Assembly (NCBI RefSeq): GCF_047461615.1
Contig: NZ_JANSHI010000013.1
Coordinates: 1-64,000, forward strand
DNA length: 64,000 bases
Direction of reading: 5' to 3'
From: Thermostichus sp047461615
GTDB lineage: Bacteria; Cyanobacteriota; Cyanobacteriia; Thermostichales; Thermostichaceae
Shown here piece after piece: positions 9,020 through 17,965 of the stretch; within the stretch, counting starts at the first letter, position 1; each line of letters begins with the position of its first letter. The position numbers and the translations under genes were made by a program. The notes under the pieces were generated by a model. It was not told the DNA's origin. It did no database searches and was given only the letters and a program-made list of their open reading frames with translations.

Positions 9020-9517
9020 TCAAGAGCAAGGCGGAGAGAGGGCTTCCTGGACCGGCAGAGCTTTTGGCGGCTCTTTGGGATCCCGGCGACCCCGGCCAAG
9101 GAGAGGGGGCAGGGGCAACTTCCAGCTTGGCTTATCCAATTGATCCATGCCCTGCAGGCGGTAGCTGAGCTGGTACGGTTCCTGCTTAAGCCGGCGGTTT
9201 TCTGCCTGAATGGCGGCGATGCGCTCGCGGATGGGCTGCAGGCGGGCCTGCAACTTGCGCCGATAGAGTTGCGGCAACTCTTGGAGGATCTGCTCCAACA
9301 CTTGCTTTTCTTGGTAGAGTTGCTCAATCTCGGCCTCGTAGCTGCGAATCTGTCGGCGTTGCTTTTCTTGGCGCAACTCCAAAAGGTCAATCTGGCTTTG
9401 CAACAGGCGGTTACGCTCCTTCAGCGCCTGGATTTCCTGCTCCCGGGCTGCCAAAGCTTGCGCCCACCAGGACTCTGCCCTGCTATCCGGCTTGTTGCCG
9501 CCAGTCGTTGCTTGCAT
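9020..9517 (-). CDS. Coiled-coil protein of unknown function
   Basis: A 165-residue protein. Residues 20-115 are almost entirely charged heptads rich in Glu, Gln, Arg and Leu, forming a long coiled coil. A Pro-rich basic C-terminus follows. No enzymatic motif, signal peptide or membrane helix is seen. It lies between coaE and dnaX on the same strand with short gaps (36 and 86 bases) and is probably co-transcribed with them. A structural or scaffolding role is only a guess. Confidence 0.65.
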   Translation of the reverse strand: MQATTGGNKPDSRAESWWAQALAAREQEIQALKERNRLLQSQIDLLELRQEKQRRQIRSYEAEIEQLYQEKQVLEQILQELPQLYRRKLQARLQPIRERIAAIQAENRRLKQEPYQLSYRLQGMDQLDKPSWKLPLPPLLGRGRRDPKEPPKALPVQEALSPPCS

Positions 9518-9553
9518 TGACTCTCCCTCAACCCACCATCCCCATCCGCTACT

Positions 9554-10210
9554 CTAGCCGGCCTGCTGGGGCAAGGCCAGAGGTTGCTGGGAAGCCAACG
9601 CTTGGTGCACCTGAGCTTCCAGCTCCGCTAGGGATCCAGAATTGTCCAGCACCACGTCAGCCCGACGGACTTTCTCTGCCAAAGGCCACTGGCTGGCCAG
9701 GCGAGCTTCGATTTCTGCCGGTGTCAGGAGGGGATCCCGCAAGGCCAGGCGCTGCCGCTGCTGCTCAGGGGTACAGATCACCACCCAGATCTCGCTGGCC
9801 CAGTTTTCCATGCCCGCCTCAAAGAGGAGAGGGATCATGAGGCAGAGGGCTGGAGGGCCATGCCCTAGAGACCGTTGGCAACTGGGCTGAGCCTCAGCCG
9901 CCCCGTGGAACTCGAGAAACTCCCGCAGCCGCGCTTTGACAAACGGGTGGATCTGCGCCTCTAGCCAGGCCCGCTCGGCGGCATCGGCAAAGACAATCCG
10001 CCCCAACTTTCGGCGATCCAGCTCTCCCGAGGGATCCTGAATGGCCTGGCCGTAGCGCTGCAGGACCCGCTCGCGGATGGGGGATCCCAGCGCCAAGGCC
10101 TGGCGGGCCATTTGATCTGCATCGGCCACTGGGATCCCCTGGCGTTCCAAGATGCGGGCTACCGTGGACTTGCCGGTAGCAATGCCGCCTGTTAGGCCAA
10201 TAATTCTCAT
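9554..10210 (-). CDS. coaE: Dephospho-CoA kinase
   Basis: Last step of coenzyme A synthesis: ATP-dependent phosphorylation of the 3'-hydroxyl of dephospho-CoA. The P-loop GGIATGKST is at residues 8-16, ADADQMARQAL follows near 30, and the lid/substrate region RRKLGRIVFAD, IHPFVKARL and LMIPLLFE are in order. The 218 residues are normal for the family. It starts 19 bases after cimA ends, so the two are likely co-transcribed. Confidence 0.95.
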   Translation of the reverse strand: MRIIGLTGGIATGKSTVARILERQGIPVADADQMARQALALGSPIRERVLQRYGQAIQDPSGELDRRKLGRIVFADAAERAWLEAQIHPFVKARLREFLEFHGAAEAQPSCQRSLGHGPPALCLMIPLLFEAGMENWASEIWVVICTPEQQRQRLALRDPLLTPAEIEARLASQWPLAEKVRRADVVLDNSGSLAELEAQVHQALASQQPLALPQQAG

Positions 10211-10229
10211 GGAAGTTGAAGAACTCCCT

Positions 10230-11897
10230 TCAAGGCGAGGCTAGTTGGGCAGAGGGTGGGGAAAAGCAAGGTTTTGCCAGGAGGCTGTACTCAAAGCCTT
10301 CCACCAAGGCCCGGCAGGAGGCTTCGATGATGTTGGTGGAAACTCCTACCGTGGTCCAGCGGCGATGGCCGTCGCTAAACTCCACCAGCACCCGCGTTTT
10401 GGCGGAAGTACCCGCCTGGCCGTCCAGAATCCGCACCTTGTAGTCGGTGAGGTGAATGGCTTCCAGTTGCGGGTAAAACTCCAGCAAGGCCTTGCGCAGC
10501 GCCCCATCCAAGGCCGCCACCGGCCCATTGCCTTCAGCTGCTGTTACCCGCGTCTGCCCCTGCACGGCAATCTTCACCGCTGCTAGGGACTGCACCTCGG
10601 TTGCCTCGCCGCTGGGATCCCAGTCTCTGCTGCTCCAGTCCGAGCGAGTGGTGGCGCTGACATGGAAGCTAAGCACCTCAAAGGGGTGGGAGCGCTGCCC
10701 CAACAGGCCCCGCACCAACAGCTCAAAGCTGGCCTCGGCCGCCTCAAACTGGTAGCCCTGCAGCTCCAGAGTTTTCAGCCGCTCCAAAATCAAGCGCGCC
10801 CGGGGATCCGACTTGTCCAGCCGGATCCCAAAGCCAGCCACCTTGCTGAGGATATTGCTCAACCCCGCCTGATCCGAAACGACGATGCGCCGGCAGTTGC
10901 CCACCTGCTCCGGGGCAATGTGCTCGTAGGTCAGGGGGTTCTTCTGAACAGCGCTGACGTGGATCCCACCCTTGTGGGCAAAGGCGGATCGGCCCACGAA
11001 AGGAGCATGGTCGTCCGGGGCCAGGTTGACCACCTCACTGATGGCGCGGGAGATCTCTGTTAGGTGTTGCAGCTTTCCCTCGGGCAGACAGCGGTAGCCT
11101 AGCTTGAGTTGTAAGTTGGGGATAACGCTGCACAGGTCGGCGTTGCCACAGCGCTCCCCATAGCCGTTGATGGTGCCCTGCACCATGCGCGCCCCCGCCT
11201 GGACTGCCGCTAGAGCATTGGCCACGGCCGTGCCGGAGTCGTTGTGGGTGTGGATCCCCAAAGGCAAATGCCCCAGGTGATGGGATTCCGCCAAGACGGC
11301 TGCTGTGATGGCGGCAATCTCGTGGGGCAGGGATCCGCCGTTGGTATCGCAGAGAACCAGCCACTCCGCCCCGGCCTCTGCTGCTGCCACCAGGGTTTGC
11401 AGGGCGTAGTCGGGGTTGTGGCGGTAGGCGTCAAACCAGTGCTCGGCATCGTAGATCACCCGCCGCCCCTGGGAGCGCAGGTAGGTGATGGTGTCGCGGA
11501 TCATGGCCAGGTTCTCGGCCAAGGTGGTGCCCAGCCCCTCCGTAACATGGAGATCCCAGGACTTGCCAAAGACCGTCACGTAACGGGTGCCCGCTGCCAA
11601 GATGGCCTGCAGCAGGGGATCCTCGGCTGCCCGCCGCCCCGGCTTGCGAGTGGAACAAAAGGCCACCAGCTCCGCCTGCTCCAGGGGCTCTTCCCGCATC
11701 TGCCAGAAAAATTGCACATCTTTGGGATTGGCCCCCGGCCAACCGCCTTCGATGAAAGGGATGCCCAGCCGATCCAGCAGCTTGGCAATTTGCACCTTAT
11801 CTTGCACCGATAGGGACAACCCCTCCCGCTGCGCCCCGTCCCGCAGCGTCGTGTCGTAGAGGGTGACGGCAACCGGAGAATTGGCGTCAGTCTTCAT
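10230..11897 (-). CDS. cimA: (R)-citramalate synthase
   Basis: Condenses pyruvate and acetyl-CoA to citramalate, the entry to the threonine-independent isoleucine route. The HMGL-like TIM barrel begins with YDTTLRDGAQREG (residues 13-25), the metal-binding GIHTHNDSG is near 215, and the C-terminal regulatory LeuA dimer domain spans about 410-540. The 555-residue length and the FIEGGWPGANPKD block are typical of CimA rather than 2-isopropylmalate synthase. Its start codon lies inside the 3' end of the upstream EbsA-like gene (11-base overlap), indicating an operon. Confidence 0.92.
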   Translation of the reverse strand: MKTDANSPVAVTLYDTTLRDGAQREGLSLSVQDKVQIAKLLDRLGIPFIEGGWPGANPKDVQFFWQMREEPLEQAELVAFCSTRKPGRRAAEDPLLQAILAAGTRYVTVFGKSWDLHVTEGLGTTLAENLAMIRDTITYLRSQGRRVIYDAEHWFDAYRHNPDYALQTLVAAAEAGAEWLVLCDTNGGSLPHEIAAITAAVLAESHHLGHLPLGIHTHNDSGTAVANALAAVQAGARMVQGTINGYGERCGNADLCSVIPNLQLKLGYRCLPEGKLQHLTEISRAISEVVNLAPDDHAPFVGRSAFAHKGGIHVSAVQKNPLTYEHIAPEQVGNCRRIVVSDQAGLSNILSKVAGFGIRLDKSDPRARLILERLKTLELQGYQFEAAEASFELLVRGLLGQRSHPFEVLSFHVSATTRSDWSSRDWDPSGEATEVQSLAAVKIAVQGQTRVTAAEGNGPVAALDGALRKALLEFYPQLEAIHLTDYKVRILDGQAGTSAKTRVLVEFSDGHRRWTTVGVSTNIIEASCRALVEGFEYSLLAKPCFSPPSAQLASP

Positions 11898-12258
11898 ACC
11901 GCATCAGCTTTTTGTAAAAGGCGGTGGTGAAATTCGGCGGCTGACCCCGCTGCACCGCCGCTACCACATCGATGAGGTAGTCCACAAACTCATAGTTGGC
12001 TAGGGAGACCTGATAGGTTAGCTCCGGGTCTTGATCGAAAATGACCTGCACCGCTGTTAGATCAGAGGGCAGAGGCGATACAGGCCAACTGGCCAAGAAA
12101 GAGACGGGCCTGTCTCCTTCGATGGGCCGCTGCCCTTCTAGGTTGCCCTTTTTGTAGAGACCCACCGCCAGCGGCAGGTACTGCCGGCGGGCAACGGCGT
12201 AGTAGGGCTGATAGAGGGCCACCTCTGCGGAGCTAGCAGGTTCAAGCTGAAGAGTCAT
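11887..12258 (-). CDS. Conserved cyanobacterial protein, possibly EbsA-like (type IV pilus related)
   Basis: A 123-residue soluble protein with no signal peptide or membrane helix. The pattern LYQPYYAVARRQYLPLAVGLYKKG, then IEGDRPVSFLASW, then NYEFVDYLIDVV resembles what I recall of the cyanobacterial EbsA family, which acts in pilus assembly and biofilm self-suppression in Synechococcus elongatus. The match is from memory and moderate. The stop codon overlaps the start of cimA by 11 bases, so the genes are translationally coupled although no functional link is known. Confidence 0.6.
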   Translation of the reverse strand: MTLQLEPASSAEVALYQPYYAVARRQYLPLAVGLYKKGNLEGQRPIEGDRPVSFLASWPVSPLPSDLTAVQVIFDQDPELTYQVSLANYEFVDYLIDVVAAVQRGQPPNFTTAFYKKLMRYED

Positions 12259-12457
12259 GGGCAGAAGATCCAGAGGAGAGGCAGGGGTCTCTCTGCCATC
12301 CAGCCTACCGCCTCAGTGGCCCACTGGCCTAGAGAGATTGCCCGCTCACTGCCTTGCCTTTGAGGCAGAAGCGTTGGAAAGTCAGAAAATTCTAGGAAAC
12401 AATGGAAGAGGAATATCTGCCCCGCTCTAGCCCAGACCCTACGGACTCCCTAGCCTC

Positions 12458-13333
12458 ATGGACGTACCCCTTGGCTCTGCCACCCCCTTGCTGGAGCTAG
12501 ACCCCGTCCTACAGTACAAGTTTCAGCAGCTTGTCCAGATCTTCGCCGAAATGGGGCGGGTTGTGGTGGCCTACTCGGGAGGGATCGATAGCAGCCTGGT
12601 GGCCAAGCTGGCCTGGGATCAGCTGGGGGAGGGGGCTCTGGCCGTTACCGCTGCTTCCCCGGCGCTTTTGCCCGAAGACCTGGAGGAGGCCATCTGGCAA
12701 GCCCAGTACCTCGGCATTCGCCACCAGGTCATCCAGACCCAGGAGCTGCAGGATCCCCGCTATGCTGCCAATCCCCCTAACCGCTGTTACTTCTGCAAAA
12801 GTTACTTGCACGACACGCTGCTCCAGCTGGCTAAAACTCAGGGATACGACCACGTGGTCGATGGCCTCAACGCCGACGATCTGGCTGACTACCGGCCAGG
12901 GGTGCAAGCAGCTCGGGAGCGTGGTGTGCGATCCCCTTTGGCGGAGGTGGGGATGAGCAAGCTGGAGGTGCGGCAGTTGTCTCGCCACTTGGGTCTGCCC
13001 TGGTGGGATAAGCCGGCCCAACCCTGCCTCAGTTCCCGCTTTCCCTACGGCGAGGTCATCACTGCCGAGAAGCTGCGGCGGGTGGGATTGGCTGAGCGCT
13101 ATCTGCGCAGCTTGGGCTGGCGAGAGGTGCGAGTGCGCTCGGAAAAAGATACTGCCCGCATTGAACTGCCCCCCCACCAGATCCTGGAGTTCGTGCAAAA
13201 AACTGACCTGGCAGCGCTGGTTAAAACCCTGCAATCGTTTGGCTATCTCTACGTCAGCCTCGATCTGGAGGGCTACCGCAGCGGCAAGCTCAACCGCGCC
13301 CTCAACCCTCCCCAACCTGGTAGCTTAGGCTGA
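12458..13333 (+). CDS. larE: LarE-type ATP-dependent sacrificial sulfur transferase
   Basis: A PP-loop ATPase of 291 residues. The adenylation motif YSGGIDSSLVAK is near residue 40. NRCYFCKSYLHD is near 110, NADDLADYRPG near 140, and QPCLSSRFPYGE carries the Cys (about 190) whose sulfur is donated in the characterised enzyme. LarE inserts sulfur into pyridinium-biscarboxylate mononucleotide during synthesis of the nickel-pincer cofactor. The third-pathway gene larC is present at 57937. larB and larA are not in the window. The downstream OstA-like gene starts 23 bases later and could be co-transcribed. Confidence 0.9.
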   Translation: MDVPLGSATPLLELDPVLQYKFQQLVQIFAEMGRVVVAYSGGIDSSLVAKLAWDQLGEGALAVTAASPALLPEDLEEAIWQAQYLGIRHQVIQTQELQDPRYAANPPNRCYFCKSYLHDTLLQLAKTQGYDHVVDGLNADDLADYRPGVQAARERGVRSPLAEVGMSKLEVRQLSRHLGLPWWDKPAQPCLSSRFPYGEVITAEKLRRVGLAERYLRSLGWREVRVRSEKDTARIELPPHQILEFVQKTDLAALVKTLQSFGYLYVSLDLEGYRSGKLNRALNPPQPGSLG

Positions 13334-13356
13334 AGCGTTGCACAGGTTTGGGGAGC

Positions 13357-15180
13357 ATGAAAGGGTTTTGGTGGCTCTGGCTTTGCTTGGGGGTGTTTGG
13401 TCTGGCAACGGCTGCTCCTACCTCAGCCCAGGGGGAGAAAGGCCAGGTGGCGGCCGCCCAGGCGGGGGATACGACTGCCCTCGACGCCCTTGCGGATCGC
13501 ACGTTACGGCTGCGCTCCGACCGTCAAACCTTCGACCAGCGGGCGCAGGTTTTCCTGGCTGAGGGCAACGTGGAGATGCGGCTGGGCCGCTCGGTGCTGC
13601 GGGCAGACCGCCTGCGCATTGAGCTGCAGCAGCGACGAGCCGTGGCCGAGGGCAACGTCTCCATTGAGTTGGATCAGCAGCGCATCCAGGGATCCCGGCT
13701 GGAGTACGACTTTGAACGGGAGCAGGGCTTTTTGGAAGAGGCTTTTGGGCAGGTGGATATTGGCCAGTTGCAGGCCAGCGGCTCTCCGCTGCCTCTCTCG
13801 CCTCAGCGGCTGGTGCGCTTTCGCGCTACCCGCATTCGCTTCGATGCCAACAACTGGGAAGGAGAAGAGGTGCGGCTGACCAATGACCCCCTCGATCCGC
13901 CGGAGCTGGAGATCCGCAGCCCGCGGGTGACCTCTACCTTGCAGGCGGATGGTTCCAGCCTGTTGATTGCCGAAGCTGGCCAATTGGCTTTCGACCAAGT
14001 CTTTTTTCTGCCCCTGCCCCTGCGGCTGCGCTTTGACTCCTTGAACCGCCAGCCTCCGGTCAGCCTGTTCTACGACGATTTCGACCGGAAGGAACTGCGG
14101 CGGGGCCTAATCCTGCAGGCCAACATTGAGCTGCTGCAGGAGCCCCATCTCAGCTTGGTGTTTTCCCCGCAGCTCTATCCCCAACGCCTCTGGGGGAGCC
14201 TCCAAGGAATCCGCGATGGAGTCGGGCTGCGAGCGGAGTTGCGCTGGCGGCAGCCGCGTGCCCAAACCTTGCTGTTTGCCGAGCTCCGCGGGATCGTCTT
14301 TGAGGAATTTGCCCGGCGCTTGCGGGCGCAGGTCGAACACCGCGTTACCACCGGCAACGGCGGCCAAGTCACCTACACCTATGCCTATCGGGAGCGTTTT
14401 TTCAGCGGGCGCCTGGGTTTCCAGATTGTGGAGAATCGCTTTGGCGCCAGCTACAGCTCGCCCACCCTTCGCCTTGGCAACACCGGCTTGGATTTCAGCT
14501 ACCGCATAGCCGCCGACTACCTCGACGCCCTGGGACAACTTGGCAATATCGACACCGATCCCGCTCTGGCCCTGGCCAGAACCACCGAGCGCATCCAGCT
14601 TGCTCGTCTGCAACTGGGGGCAACCCTAACTCGCTCTTTTCCCCTCTGGCGGCCCTCCAAGACAACCTCAGATCCGCCGCCCCGCTTTTCCGCTTTGCCC
14701 ATTGAACAGGGGATCTGGCTCAACACTGGCGTCAGCAGCAGCCAGTCGTTTTACTCCGATGGCCGCGCCCAAAGCTACACTGCTGGCAGTATCGGCCTCG
14801 ACGCCGTGCTCGGGGCTTTTGTGGCCGATACCTTCGACTACACCAGCCTGAGGGTAACCTACTCCAACGGTTTTTTGGCGGGAGCCTCGCCCTTTTTGTT
14901 TGACCGCATCACCACGCGGGAGCAGCTGGTCTTAGGCTTCCTGCAACAGCTGTATGGCCCGCTGCGGGTGGGGGCTGAAACCACCCTGGACTTACAGTCA
15001 GGCCAGCAGGTGGATCTTACCTATCGCCTGGGTTACGACCGCCGCACCTACGGCCTTAGCTTGCACTACAACCCGGTGCGCCAGTCAGGGGCTCTGGAGC
15101 TACGGGTAGAAGGCCTGAACTGGGATCCCCACCCACCTCAGCCAAGCTCAGCGACCGGCTCGAGCCTCAATGGGCCCTGA
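13357..15180 (+). CDS. OstA/LptD-like outer-membrane protein (DUF3769-like)
   Basis: A 607-residue exported protein. A signal peptide ends near ATAAPTSAQG (about residues 20-26). Residues 45-200 form repeated beta-turn units (AEGNVEMRLGRSVLRADRLRI, AEGNVSIELDQQRIQGSRLEY) characteristic of the OstA/LptA jelly-roll. The rest is rich in amphipathic strands with alternating aromatic and polar residues, consistent with a beta-barrel. It is probably a cyanobacterial LptD-like lipopolysaccharide assembly protein, but the barrel is inferred from pattern only. ATG at 13357 is preferred to the TTG at 13348 because it starts the signal peptide. Confidence 0.75.
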   Translation: MKGFWWLWLCLGVFGLATAAPTSAQGEKGQVAAAQAGDTTALDALADRTLRLRSDRQTFDQRAQVFLAEGNVEMRLGRSVLRADRLRIELQQRRAVAEGNVSIELDQQRIQGSRLEYDFEREQGFLEEAFGQVDIGQLQASGSPLPLSPQRLVRFRATRIRFDANNWEGEEVRLTNDPLDPPELEIRSPRVTSTLQADGSSLLIAEAGQLAFDQVFFLPLPLRLRFDSLNRQPPVSLFYDDFDRKELRRGLILQANIELLQEPHLSLVFSPQLYPQRLWGSLQGIRDGVGLRAELRWRQPRAQTLLFAELRGIVFEEFARRLRAQVEHRVTTGNGGQVTYTYAYRERFFSGRLGFQIVENRFGASYSSPTLRLGNTGLDFSYRIAADYLDALGQLGNIDTDPALALARTTERIQLARLQLGATLTRSFPLWRPSKTTSDPPPRFSALPIEQGIWLNTGVSSSQSFYSDGRAQSYTAGSIGLDAVLGAFVADTFDYTSLRVTYSNGFLAGASPFLFDRITTREQLVLGFLQQLYGPLRVGAETTLDLQSGQQVDLTYRLGYDRRTYGLSLHYNPVRQSGALELRVEGLNWDPHPPQPSSATGSSLNGP

Positions 15181-15315
15181 TTCCAAAGTGTAATCTCGAC
15201 TACTAATACCTAAGGGTTTTCTATGGCAATTGCGCCGCTTCGAGAAGGGATCTCTGCCCAAATCCACCCCGCCTCCGAAGGGAGTTTTGGAGTCAAACGG
15301 TAAGATCAAATACAG

Positions 15316-15337
15316 AAGTCCTCTAGGACTTATTTTT
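15316..15337 (+). terminator. Probable rho-independent terminator
   Basis: A perfect 6-bp stem AAGTCC / GGACTT with a TCTA loop is followed by ATTTTTG. It lies 136 bases after the OstA-like gene and about 100 bases before the DUF1830 gene, so it likely ends the larE-ostA transcript. The rest of the 15181-15433 gap shows nothing else recognisable. Confidence 0.6.
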
Positions 15338-15433
15338 GTCAGTCGGGATCGCCGTATCGCAGACTACTGCAGTGATCTCCAAGCAGTGCTAGCCTGGATG
15401 ACAGGCTGAGCAAGGCAGGCTAGTGAGCTAATT

Positions 15434-15715
15434 ATGCAAACCCTCGATGCGATCCCGGCAAAAAAACAAGCAGAGCGAATAACCTGCAGCTACATCAATG
15501 CAACCAGCTCCATTCAAGTGGTTCGCATCACAAATATCGAAAACTGGTACTTTGAGCGGGTGGTATTTCCTGGGCAGCGGTTGCTGTTTGAGGCGCTACC
15601 AGGAGCCAAGCTGGAGATCCACACGGGCATGATGGCCAGCTCCATCTTGACGGATACCATCCCCTGCGAAAAGCTGCGCGTACGAGAAACGGAGCCGGTG
15701 ACAGTGGTTGCGTAG
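15434..15715 (+). CDS. DUF1830 domain protein
   Basis: A 93-residue protein matching the cyanobacterial DUF1830 pattern: CSYINATSSIQVVRI, then NWYFERVVFPGQRLLFEALP. It is soluble, with no catalytic motif. Function is unknown. It stands alone in its orientation, converging on the lipoprotein gene at 15739. Confidence 0.85.
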   Translation: MQTLDAIPAKKQAERITCSYINATSSIQVVRITNIENWYFERVVFPGQRLLFEALPGAKLEIHTGMMASSILTDTIPCEKLRVRETEPVTVVA

Positions 15716-15738
15716 GTCTCCAAGCCGCAGAGCAGAAC

Positions 15739-16122
15739 CTAGGGCTTTTGGCTTTGCCGCTTCTCCTCTTCTCCTGTGGGGGTAGGGGAAGGGCGAGGCC
15801 TGGGCGGCAACGAGATATCCAGGAAACGCGCGCTTAACCGCACCGGGCTGATCTCGCGCCGTTGTGGCGGCCACGAGAGTCCCAGCCAGCGAGCCGTGAT
15901 CTCCAAAAGGCCAGGGAGCGGCGTTGGCGTAGGGGTAGGCATGGGTGGTGGGGTGGGGTAAAGATCTAAGCGCGGCGGGCGGGGGGTGCTGACGCGAAAA
16001 GCGTTGGGAGGCGGCTGCGTCAGGGGTACATTCGGATCCCCGCACCCCAACAAGCCTAGCCCACCAGCCAGCAGGAGGAGAGCCAGCCGTGCCGTGTTTC
16101 CGTTTAGCAAGGGCTTGAGCAT
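15739..16122 (-). CDS. Proline/threonine-rich lipoprotein of unknown function
   Basis: A 127-residue protein with a hydrophobic signal and lipobox (LLGC at about residues 24-27). The mature part is low-complexity, with a PTPTPTPLPG run near residue 62 and an RPRPSPTPTG run near 110. A short central segment (LLEITARWLGLSW) is the only ordered-looking part. It lies 3 bases after the gene at 16126, so they form a tight pair. Confidence 0.6.
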   Translation of the reverse strand: MLKPLLNGNTARLALLLLAGGLGLLGCGDPNVPLTQPPPNAFRVSTPRPPRLDLYPTPPPMPTPTPTPLPGLLEITARWLGLSWPPQRREISPVRLSARFLDISLPPRPRPSPTPTGEEEKRQSQKP

Positions 16123-16125
16123 AAG

Positions 16126-16851
16126 CTAGCAAGATGCCAGAGCGCCGATCCGAGCTTGCAGACCTGCTTCCAGCGCCGAGAGGTGGCGGGCTATGGTTAC
16201 GTAGCGGTTAGCCGTCAAGTTTTTGGCGACAAACTGCTCCACCAGTTGCTGATCTCGGGCAACCATTTGGTTGAGGTACTGAGCTACGGAGGTTTGCGGA
16301 TTCTCGATTAAAGCTCTGCACACCTGCAGAGCCATCACCAGTTGGGCCCGCACCCGCAAAAAGAGCGACTGGATATACTTCTGTTCGGCCTCACTGAGTT
16401 GGCGAAAATCTTGCCAATAGTGGCCCCCCTCCAGCGATTGTTGCAGCTCTTGCACCCAGCGGTTGTATTCTTTAACCTTGCAGGCGAGATCGCTGGCGAA
16501 CTCCATGATCTCGGCAGGGCTATTCAGGAGATGGGCCTCTTGCCAGCGCTGACGAATGCGACGCAGGTTTTGCCGCAACTTCAGGAGAGCCCAGAGCAAC
16601 CCCAGGAAGACCACTCCCAGCAACAGGACGGCCACTGCATAGAGCAGCCAATAACCGGTATCCCGAACTCCCAGGAGGATCACCAAAGCAATCACCAGCA
16701 GGCAGAGGGCCAGCATGACCCAAAACCGCAGTTGTTGCTGTTCAAGACGCAGGTACTCTGCCCTCAGGCCAAAAGCCTCACAGCAGGCCTCCAGATCCGC
16801 CTCCATGATCTGGCGAAACTCCTCTGCAGAGATTAGCTCGGCAGTGATCAT
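16126..16851 (-). CDS. Two-helix membrane protein of unknown function
   Basis: A 241-residue protein. A cytoplasmic N-terminal helix (about 1-42) is followed by two adjacent transmembrane segments (about 43-60 and 66-90), then a long helical C-terminal domain (about 95-235) rich in Gln, Arg and Leu. The start follows a good GGAGGG site. No family is recognised. Genomic neighbours are the lipoprotein gene (3 bases downstream) and the DUF3110 gene (33 bases upstream), suggesting one transcript of envelope-related unknowns. Confidence 0.65.
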   Translation of the reverse strand: MITAELISAEEFRQIMEADLEACCEAFGLRAEYLRLEQQQLRFWVMLALCLLVIALVILLGVRDTGYWLLYAVAVLLLGVVFLGLLWALLKLRQNLRRIRQRWQEAHLLNSPAEIMEFASDLACKVKEYNRWVQELQQSLEGGHYWQDFRQLSEAEQKYIQSLFLRVRAQLVMALQVCRALIENPQTSVAQYLNQMVARDQQLVEQFVAKNLTANRYVTIARHLSALEAGLQARIGALASC

Positions 16852-16884
16852 TAGAAGACCCTCCTGACCGGGGTGACCAGCTCC

Positions 16885-17427
16885 TCAGGATTTGCCTTGC
16901 CAATTGCGCGCCGCTTCCGTACTCTCTGGCAGCGGCTCTAGCACCTCGCTGGCGGGAACCACCATCAACCCATAGCCCCCCTCGCGACAAAAATCGACGA
17001 TCTCCTGCGTGTCGAAGCGCTCGGCTACGGGCTTGGGCAGCCCCTGCTGAGCCAGCCTCTGGGCATACTTTTTCGCCCCAAAGAGGCTCTCAAAGGCAAT
17101 GACAATGTCCTGGCCCCCAATTTGGCGGGTGCAGATCCCTTCTTGACCGTTGGCTTGGTACAGCAGCACGATCACTTGGGGGGGCAGCCCTTCCGAGCTC
17201 ACCCCAAACGGTTCCGTCTCCGCCTGGGATCCGTTGCCCAACAACACATCCCGCGCCTCGTTGAGCCGCGCCAGCCGAGCCTCCAGCAAGGGTCTTTGTC
17301 GCTCGTCGTCCAGCTCAAGAAGAGCGGCGCTGAGAGCTTGGTATTCCCGAAACCATTTCCTCCGGATTTCCTGTTCGCTGGCATCTGGCGGTAGATTGAG
17401 CACCTGGAGAGCCTCAGTAGTATCCAT
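16885..17427 (-). CDS. DUF3110 protein with degenerate J-like N-terminal domain
   Basis: A 180-residue protein. Residues 1-65 look like a DnaJ-type helical hairpin (DTTEALQVLNLPPDASEQEIRRKWFREYQAL) but lack the HPD tripeptide needed to stimulate Hsp70. Residues 82-165 match the cyanobacterial DUF3110 domain (VIVLLYQANGQEGICTRQIGGQDIVIAFES, then VDFCREGGYGLMVVPA). Function is unknown. A plant-type homologue role in chloroplasts has been suggested for the domain family, but I cannot confirm it here. Confidence 0.75.
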   Translation of the reverse strand: MDTTEALQVLNLPPDASEQEIRRKWFREYQALSAALLELDDERQRPLLEARLARLNEARDVLLGNGSQAETEPFGVSSEGLPPQVIVLLYQANGQEGICTRQIGGQDIVIAFESLFGAKKYAQRLAQQGLPKPVAERFDTQEIVDFCREGGYGLMVVPASEVLEPLPESTEAARNWQGKS

Positions 17428-17659
17428 TGATCTGCTCCGCTAGAGTGTCCTCTATCATCGTCTAGACTAGCCGCTCTGAGGATCTCGGGAGGGGAACTTG
17501 GGCGTCGATAAAGCTTAGGGGGCAAATCTCGGCAGCGGAGGGTTTTTGCCGAAGAACAGTGGCCTTGAGGCCACACCACGTTTTTCGAGGAAATCCCTGC
17601 TGAGCCCAAAGCACAGACTAGGCTAGCAGAAGCCATGGCACCGCCAGAGAGAGCCTCCG

Positions 17660-17962
17660 CTATCTGCCGACCCCAAGGGATCCGGGAACTAGCTGGTATT
17701 GCAACACCTGGGGTGGCCGAGCAAAGTAGGGCTCAATAAGCCCACGCCACCGAATAAAGTTTTCCGATTGCCGGAAGGTAACCAGATGAGCCTCCAGGGA
17801 TAGTAGATATTGCTGGGGGTGCTCCAGACAGCGCTACAGTTGGTGCTGCCAGTCGGTTTGTTGCAAATAGACAAAAGCTTGGCCGATGGCGGCTTCAAAA
17901 GCAGCTTCCAAGTCTGGAGTGACCTCAAGCTGAGCCACCTCCAGAACAGGAGCAGTGTTCAT
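17660..17962 (-). pseudogene. Antibiotic-biosynthesis-monooxygenase-like gene interrupted by one in-frame TAG
   Basis: Reading from the ATG at 17962 gives MNTAPVLEVAQLEV, then a helix AAFEAAIGQAF, and then DWQHQL. A TAG follows at 17834-17836 (codon 43). The same frame continues with RCLEHPQQYLLSLEAHL, FRQSENFIRW and a C-terminus ending at TAG 17660. Both halves fit the small ABM ferredoxin-like fold, whose cyanobacterial members, as I recall them, read QLQRC where this has QL-stop-RC. A single C-to-T change (CAG to TAG) therefore explains the break. The start lies 3 bases beyond the cysH stop, so it was the distal gene of the cysH transcript. Confidence 0.75.
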
Positions 17963-17965
17963 AGG

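Noticed and set aside
17559..17574. Perfect GTGGCC / GGCCAC hairpin as a terminator
   Set aside because: The T-run is six bases away from the stem, and on the other strand there is no T-run. No gene on the plus strand ends here.
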